Source: Desulfarculaceae bacterium JdFR-97 (lineage in GTDB: Bacteria > Desulfobacterota > Desulfocorpusculales > Desulfocorpusculum). From it: a DNA stretch of 44,793 bases. Under the pieces are notes generated by a model, which was not told where the DNA came from, did no database searches, and saw only the letters and a program-made list of their open reading frames with translations. The stretch is from contig MTPG01000046.1 of assembly GCA_002010915.1 (NCBI GenBank), positions 44,841-89,633 on the forward strand, given 5' to 3'. The position numbers and the translations under genes were made by a program. Below, in pieces: positions 41,025 through 44,793 of the stretch. The stretch's first letter is position 1. Each line of letters opens with the position of its first letter.

Positions 41025-41456
41025 ATGAAGGAATCTCTCAAACACTTGAAGCGGGGAGATACCTCCTATCCTGAGCGGAGGGACCCCTCCCTTCTGGATA
41101 CCTTCTCCAATCCACGAAGAGAGAGGATCTACGAGGTCCGTTTTTCAACACGAGAGGTCACCAGCCTTTGCCCCGTGACAGGACAGCCCGATTTCTACCG
41201 CGTGGAGATCACCTACATCCCTGCGGAACGATGTCTGGAGTCCAAATCCTTGAAGCTCTATCTCTTTAGTCTCCGAAATACAGGGATCTTCGCCGAAGAG
41301 CTGGCCAATACGATTCTGGAGGATCTGGTGGCCGCCTGTGCTCCTCGATGGATGCGGGTCGTCTGCCGCATGAACCCCAGAGGTGGCATCGCCTTAACGG
41401 TGAAGGCAGAATACGGACGGAGACCCGATGAGACGGACGGAGCCCCGACCGGCTAG
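41025..41456 (+). CDS. queF: 7-cyano-7-deazaguanine (preQ0) reductase QueF, with H-to-A change
   Basis: 143 residues, unimodular (B. subtilis-type) QueF, NADPH-dependent reduction of preQ0 nitrile to preQ1 for queuosine in tRNA. The nucleophile Cys49 and Asp56 are in VTSLCPVTGQPDF, and the QueF motif ESKSLKLYLFSLRN is intact. The next conserved pair, His-Glu in B. subtilis (H96, E97), reads Ala90-Glu91 here (GIFAEELAN). The N-terminus is otherwise typical. Weak AAAGGG ribosome binding site before ATG 41025. A queuosine-precursor transporter gene lies 224 bases downstream. Stretch 40917-41024 shows no gene. Confidence 0.9.
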   Translation: MKESLKHLKRGDTSYPERRDPSLLDTFSNPRRERIYEVRFSTREVTSLCPVTGQPDFYRVEITYIPAERCLESKSLKLYLFSLRNTGIFAEELANTILEDLVAACAPRWMRVVCRMNPRGGIALTVKAEYGRRPDETDGAPTG

Positions 41457-41471
41457 TGCAGGAGCCTTCTG

Positions 41472-41533
41472 GGGGCAAGGAGGTTCATGCTGAACAATGG
41501 GCCAAACTCGGTTTCCCCTCAGGCCCTTGCCCC
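41472..41533 (+). other. Candidate three-way-junction RNA between queF and its transporter gene
   Basis: Outer helix GGGGCAAGG (41472-41480) / CCTTGCCCC (41525-41533), perfect 9 bp. Inside, hairpin GTTCA/TGAAC (41483-41495) and hairpin GGGCC..AAAC-TCG-GTTT..GGCCC (41499-41526), which shares two bases with the outer helix. No T tract, so not a standard terminator. It does not show the pseudoknot and A-rich tail of preQ1-I riboswitches. A further hairpin CTTGC/GCAAG lies at 41598-41610. The gap 41457-41680 has no credible gene. Confidence 0.5.
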
Positions 41534-41680
41534 GACAGGACCTGTTTGTGAAGACAGCAGGGTCGATTCCTTGCGGACACATGGCGACAATAGAGGCCTT
41601 GCTGAGCAAGTCTCCGAGATATATTCGTTCATCTTGACGCATGTGGGGTCGGTGTGCGTTAACAGCGAGGTCATCATGAC

Positions 41681-42331
41681 ATGAAAGATCATGATATGAG
41701 AGAAGGAGGATCCGAGGACGGCGCAATCATCGCCCTGAGCTCCCTTTTCGCCGGTTGTCTGATCGTCTCAGCGGTGACGGCTTCCAAGATTATACGCATC
41801 GGGGGGATCTATGTCCCGGCGGGTGTGCTGGCCTATTGCGTCTGCTTCTGGGTCACGGATGTGGTGGGGGAGATATGGGGGAGGGTCCGGGCTGGCGTCA
41901 TGGTACTGGCCGGGTTCATCACCCTGGTGCTTTCTTTGCTGATCATCCAGTCCAGCATCTGGTGGCCGTCCGCTCCTTTTTGGCCCCATCAAGAGGCCTA
42001 TCGGACCGTGTTGGGGTCCACTTCCCGTATCATTCTGGCCAGTCTGACAGCCTACCTCGTAAGCCAGTATCATGATGTTTGGGCCTTCCATTTCTGGAGG
42101 AAGCTCACCTCCGGCCGTCATCTCTGGTTGCGCAATTGTGCCTCCACAGTGGTCTCGCAGCTTTTGGATACGGTGATCTTCATTACCTTGGCCTTCGCGG
42201 GTGATCTGCCCGTATTGCCTCTTATTTTGGGGCAGTGGATAGTGAAAGTCGCCGTGGCGCTTCTGGATACACCCTTTGTCTATTTGGCGGTCTTCTGGCT
42301 GAGGAGACGGGAAGCCGAGGCCGCCAGTTAG
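41681..42331 (+). CDS. Queuosine precursor transporter (YhhQ/VUT family)
   Basis: 216 residues, inner-membrane importer for preQ0/preQ1 in the DUF165 family. About six hydrophobic helices; typical features are ASKIIRIGGIYVPAGVLAYCVCFWVTDVVGEIWG (with the conserved TD.v.E), LTAYLVSQYHDVWAFHFWRKLT, and WLRNCASTVVSQLLDTVIFITLAF, then WIVKVAVALLDTPFVYL. Proximity to queF supports a role in queuosine precursor uptake. No good ribosome binding site is seen before ATG 41681; ATG 41696 is an in-frame alternative. Its own promoter was not clear. Confidence 0.92.
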   Translation: MKDHDMREGGSEDGAIIALSSLFAGCLIVSAVTASKIIRIGGIYVPAGVLAYCVCFWVTDVVGEIWGRVRAGVMVLAGFITLVLSLLIIQSSIWWPSAPFWPHQEAYRTVLGSTSRIILASLTAYLVSQYHDVWAFHFWRKLTSGRHLWLRNCASTVVSQLLDTVIFITLAFAGDLPVLPLILGQWIVKVAVALLDTPFVYLAVFWLRRREAEAAS

Positions 42332-42391
42332 ACCATATATGGCACCCACAACCCACCTGACGATGGGAGAAGCCTTCATGGACGAGGCGGA

Positions 42392-43621
42392 TCAGCCCAG
42401 GGTTGAGAGGGCATTTCGTATCCCCTCTTCGGTGGCCTCCACAGGATGAGTCTTGGGGGGTGGGTAGGGGCTTGTAAGGCCCGTCTCGGTGACGAGACAG
42501 ACGATGGTCGACTCCGGGTCGAGTTCCCCCGTCGAGAGGCCCTTTCGCAAAGCGGCGAATGCGGAGGCGCCTGTAGGGCCACTCCAGAGGCCCTCATGCT
42601 CCACCAGCCAACGTTGCGCTTCCAGGACCTCCTCGTCGGTCACATCAATGGCCAGGCCACCCTCTTGACGCAGAATGTGGAGCACCCATTCCCCCTTCTT
42701 GCCGGGCTTTCCGGTGGCCAGACCTTTGGCCACCGTGGGACCCGTGGTCATGGGTTTCAGCGGGCCACCTTCCCTAAAGGCCCTGACAATGGGATTGGCA
42801 GCAGCGCTCTGACATGCCACCATCCGGGGAATTGCCGGGATTCGGCCCATCTCCTTCATTTCCCGGAAGCCTCGGTAGGTGGCAGTAAAGATCTCACAGC
42901 CCGAGCACTGGCAGACGAAGAGGTCTGGGGCACGTCCTCCCAGCTGCTCGACCACCTCGTAGGCCAAGGTCTTTTTCCCCTCATGCTTAAATGGGTTGCG
43001 CCTCGCCCCTCCGTCGAAGACCACCTTCTGATCCATGACCCGATCGAAGTGCTCGATCATGTGGTCGTATTCCCCGCGGTATGTGAAGAGATTGGTGGCC
43101 ATTAAGGACATATGGTGCATCTTGAGGGGATCGCCCCGTTCGTAGCAAAAGATGGCGGAGCGGAGTCCAGCCCTTCGGGCGTAAGTGGCGATGCTGACAG
43201 CGGCGTTGCCCGTACTGACCACGGAGATGGCCCGATATCCGAACTGCCTGGCGGCGGATACCGCAGTGGCGCTGGTGCGGTCCTTGACCGTGCCGGTGGG
43301 GAGGGTTCCTTCGTATTTGAGGTAAAGTGCCCGGACCCCAAGACGCCGTGCCGACTCGGGAGCCGGAAGAAGGGGGCTTCCTCCCTCTCCCAGGCTGACC
43401 ACCGCATCCTCCGAGATTATGGGAAGCACTCGGTGATAGGCCCAGAGGCCGTGATGGAGGGGATCGCGGACGCCCACCTTCCGGAGGGCATCGATGTCGT
43501 ATTGGGGATCGAGTAGCCCTCCACATCGGGGGCACTCCAGGAGGTATTCAACGGGATGCTCGGCGCTGCACTGGATGCAGCGCAGACCGACCAGAAAGGA
43601 GAAGCGTGCAGCAGAGTTCAT
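42392..43621 (-). CDS. Threonine synthase-like PLP-dependent enzyme with N-terminal zinc ribbon
   Basis: 409 residues, fold type II PLP enzyme. An N-terminal zinc ribbon (LRCIQC and ECPRCGG) is common in threonine synthases of this branch. LGEGGSPLLPA and the PLP-lysine motif LPTGTVKDRTSA follow; threonine synthases usually read NPTGSFKDRG. The phosphate/substrate region is VSTGNAAVSIATYARRAG and a Cys-rich segment is FVCQCSGCEIFTATYRGF. It probably makes threonine from O-phosphohomoserine, but the altered lysine motif leaves room for another function. It lies 21 bases after the enoyl-CoA hydratase/isomerase gene, same strand. GGAGG precedes ATG 43621. Confidence 0.83.
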   Translation of the reverse strand: MNSAARFSFLVGLRCIQCSAEHPVEYLLECPRCGGLLDPQYDIDALRKVGVRDPLHHGLWAYHRVLPIISEDAVVSLGEGGSPLLPAPESARRLGVRALYLKYEGTLPTGTVKDRTSATAVSAARQFGYRAISVVSTGNAAVSIATYARRAGLRSAIFCYERGDPLKMHHMSLMATNLFTYRGEYDHMIEHFDRVMDQKVVFDGGARRNPFKHEGKKTLAYEVVEQLGGRAPDLFVCQCSGCEIFTATYRGFREMKEMGRIPAIPRMVACQSAAANPIVRAFREGGPLKPMTTGPTVAKGLATGKPGKKGEWVLHILRQEGGLAIDVTDEEVLEAQRWLVEHEGLWSGPTGASAFAALRKGLSTGELDPESTIVCLVTETGLTSPYPPPKTHPVEATEEGIRNALSTLG

Positions 43622-43642
43622 GATCGATGGGCCTCCTCCGGT

Positions 43643-44437
43643 TCAGAACCCTTGAAATCTGGGGTCCCGATGTTCCAAAAAGGCCTCCACCGCCTCTTGA
43701 TGGTCATGACTGCTGAAGCAGTGGGTTTCGGCTAATTCCTCGTAGTCCAGGGCCTGAGAGAGAGTGCACTCCAGGCCATGGCGAATCGCCCGTTTGGCCA
43801 TCCGGACTGCCAGCGGAGGAAGGGAGGCGATCCGATGGGCCAACTCACGGGCCCGTTCCATAAGACGATCCGCTGGGACCACCTCGCTGAGGAGTCCCAT
43901 GCCGAGGGCCTCTTGGGCGTCGAAGATGCGCGCTGTGAGGATCAGCTCAGCGGCCCGGGTCAAGCCCACGATGCGGGGGAGGAGAAAGGAGCTGCCGTAT
44001 TCCGGGGCCAGCCCCACACGGGCGAATACCGCTCCGAAGCGGGCACCCTCGGAGGCAATGCGCAGGTCACAGGTGAGGGCGAGGGTGAAGCCTCCTCCCA
44101 CGGCGGTTCCATTGATAGCGGCGATGAGGGGGATTTCCATGGAAAGGAAGGCCCTCGAGAGATTGTTGGAGAAGAGTTCCCTGGCACCCCCCCGTTCTCG
44201 ATGTCTCCGAGCCTCGTCTCGGAACCGATGGAGGTCTCCGCCAGCACAGAAGGCCTCCCCCTCTCCGGTCACAATGACGGAACGCAGCTCTGGATCTTTC
44301 CTCAAGTGCGATAAGAGATCTGCGAGCTCCTGATGCATCTCTAGGTTGAGGGCGTTCAGCCGCTCGGGGCGATTAAAGCGAAGCACCCCGACGGAATCCT
44401 CCTTGGTCCATAGGATGGTTTTGTAGCTCGTCTTCAT
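43643..44437 (-). CDS. Enoyl-CoA hydratase/isomerase (crotonase) family protein, isomerase-like
   Basis: 264 residues. Crotonase fold with oxyanion-hole stretches AFCAGGDLH and AINGTAVGGGFTLALTCDLRIA, then ARFGAVFARVGLAPEYGSSFLLPRIVG. The two catalytic glutamates of rat enoyl-CoA hydratase (E144, E164) align with Thr118 and Phe138, so ordinary hydratase activity is unlikely. Glu146 aligns with Asp136 of PaaG-type 1,2-epoxyphenylacetyl-CoA isomerase, so an isomerase or related acyl-CoA reaction is a better guess. GGAGAAG precedes ATG 44437. First gene of the pair with the threonine-synthase-like gene. Confidence 0.9.
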   Translation of the reverse strand: MKTSYKTILWTKEDSVGVLRFNRPERLNALNLEMHQELADLLSHLRKDPELRSVIVTGEGEAFCAGGDLHRFRDEARRHRERGGARELFSNNLSRAFLSMEIPLIAAINGTAVGGGFTLALTCDLRIASEGARFGAVFARVGLAPEYGSSFLLPRIVGLTRAAELILTARIFDAQEALGMGLLSEVVPADRLMERARELAHRIASLPPLAVRMAKRAIRHGLECTLSQALDYEELAETHCFSSHDHQEAVEAFLEHRDPRFQGF

Positions 44438-44480
44438 GGTCTTCTCCAGGTTTCCCTAGGGTGTAAGTAATACAGGCCGA

Positions 44481-44793
44481 TTATTGTAGCTTTTCTTTAA
44501 AGAGTTTGTAAGGCCTTTCTGAGGCAAACCTACCATGGTTCGCGCAGAAGTAAAAGGACTCCCATCTGTCCCGTGATCTGATCAGCCTTAGAAAAGTCAA
44601 TCCGATCGGATTTGGACACTCGTAAGTCAAGGCGTTATTGATCCGCAGGGGATGATCGGGGTTATGTACCTGAAACGACAGGACGTTTCTGCTATGGCCG
44701 TGTGCTGCTTTTTCCACGAAATTTACTATGGTCCAAGGGAATTCAAAAGGGACTTTCTTAGGGCTTCTGGGGGCCTGGGGGGCGAAGCCCCCC
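44481..44793 (-). CDS. Unrecognised reading frame, partial (runs off window end)
   Basis: An open frame enters from the right edge and ends at 44481, giving about 103 residues. The visible part includes VPFEFPWTIVNFVEKAAHG, LTYECPNPIGLTF and a C-terminus ESFYFCANHGRFASERPYKLF. No family recognised. Base composition is more AT-rich than neighbours, which may mean foreign or non-coding DNA. A GTG at 44717 could be an internal start for a 78-residue protein but lacks a clear ribosome binding site. It might equally be non-coding. Confidence 0.25.
   Translation of the reverse strand, partial: GGFAPQAPRSPKKVPFEFPWTIVNFVEKAAHGHSRNVLSFQVHNPDHPLRINNALTYECPNPIGLTFLRLIRSRDRWESFYFCANHGRFASERPYKLFKEKLQ
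44483..44512 (-). promoter_or_regulatory. Putative promoter for the crotonase and threonine-synthase-like pair
   Basis: Minus strand: CTTACA (plus TGTAAG, 44507-44512; 4 of 6), 18-base spacer, TACAAT (plus ATTGTA, 44483-44488; 5 of 6). Start near 44475 would leave about 38 bases before ATG 44437. It lies in an AT-rich stretch and inside the tail of the doubtful frame ending at 44481. Confidence 0.5.
44777..44793. repeat. GC hairpin at window end
   Basis: GGGGGG (44777-44782) / CCCCCC (44788-44793) with loop CGAAG; nearby GGGCTTC at 44761-44767 can also pair with GAAGCCC at 44784-44790. It is truncated by the window end, so the full extent is unknown. It could be a terminator-like or dispersed palindromic repeat. 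Confidence 0.45.

Noticed and set aside
41472-41533. preQ1-I riboswitch
   Set aside because: The short hairpin is present but the A-rich tail that makes the pseudoknot is not.

Overview
The window reads as a piece of chromosome from a GC-rich, Gram-negative (diderm) bacterium, most likely an anaerobe of the Desulfobacterota / former Deltaproteobacteria. This is inference. It rests on LolA and an outer-membrane lipoprotein route (diderm), RNase J beside FtsK, RpoD next to tRNA-Met, Nif3, a CdsZ-type zinc-ribbon protein, RNase HI and RNase P RNA, a COG1900 homocysteine-forming protein, and a BcrC/BcrB-type dehydratase/reductase pair. No insertion sequence, prophage, CRISPR array or other clear mobile element was seen.

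Layout. 1-3.7 kb: the 3' part of rpoD, an elongator-type tRNA-Met(CAT) followed by a hairpin-rich stretch and a strong terminator, then nif3-like, zinc-ribbon coiled coil, RNase HI and RNase P RNA on the plus strand. 3.8-8.3 kb: a reverse VOC protein, a membrane hybrid histidine kinase, a C_GCAxxG_C_C protein and a cupin. 8.3-14.9 kb: a reverse operon for a branched-chain-amino-acid-type ABC importer (binding protein, LivG, LivF, LivM, LivH) with a long-chain acyl-CoA synthetase gene embedded between livF and livM. Its promoter lies at 15111-15139.

15.4-19.1 kb: a sulfur amino acid locus. An IscR-like Rrf2 regulator with three cysteines is translationally coupled to cysK and cysE. After a 302-base structured spacer comes a COG1900 homocysteine biosynthesis protein, closed by a textbook terminator. 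19.2-22.5 kb: two 2-hydroxyacyl-CoA dehydratase / benzoyl-CoA reductase-type subunits separated by a highly structured 240-base leader (the best candidate for an undescribed RNA element), then a YkgJ-type cysteine cluster protein. The ATP-dependent activase such enzymes need is not in the window.

22.5-29.4 kb: HAD phosphatase, P1-family peptidase, a small winged-helix protein, a membrane diguanylate cyclase, ATP-type PEP carboxykinase, a polyprenyl diphosphate synthase and SSB. 29.6-39 kb: a plus-strand run started by a near-consensus sigma-70 promoter, holding plsC, RNase J, ftsK, lolA, rimO, apbE and pncB. 39.1-44.8 kb: SDR plus MaoC pair, queF (with a conserved His replaced by Ala), a structured intergenic RNA candidate, a queuosine-precursor transporter, then a reverse pair of an enoyl-CoA hydratase/isomerase-family protein and a threonine-synthase-like PLP enzyme, and a fragment of an unrecognised reading frame at the window end.

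The genes suggest a cell that activates imported acids with CoA and processes acyl-CoA or aromatic acyl-CoA intermediates (ABC importer plus ligase, BcrBC-like pair, SDR/MaoC, enoyl-CoA isomerase), fixes sulfide directly into cysteine and homocysteine, and salvages queuosine precursors and nicotinate. Family assignments are from motifs visible in the translations; no database search was possible.
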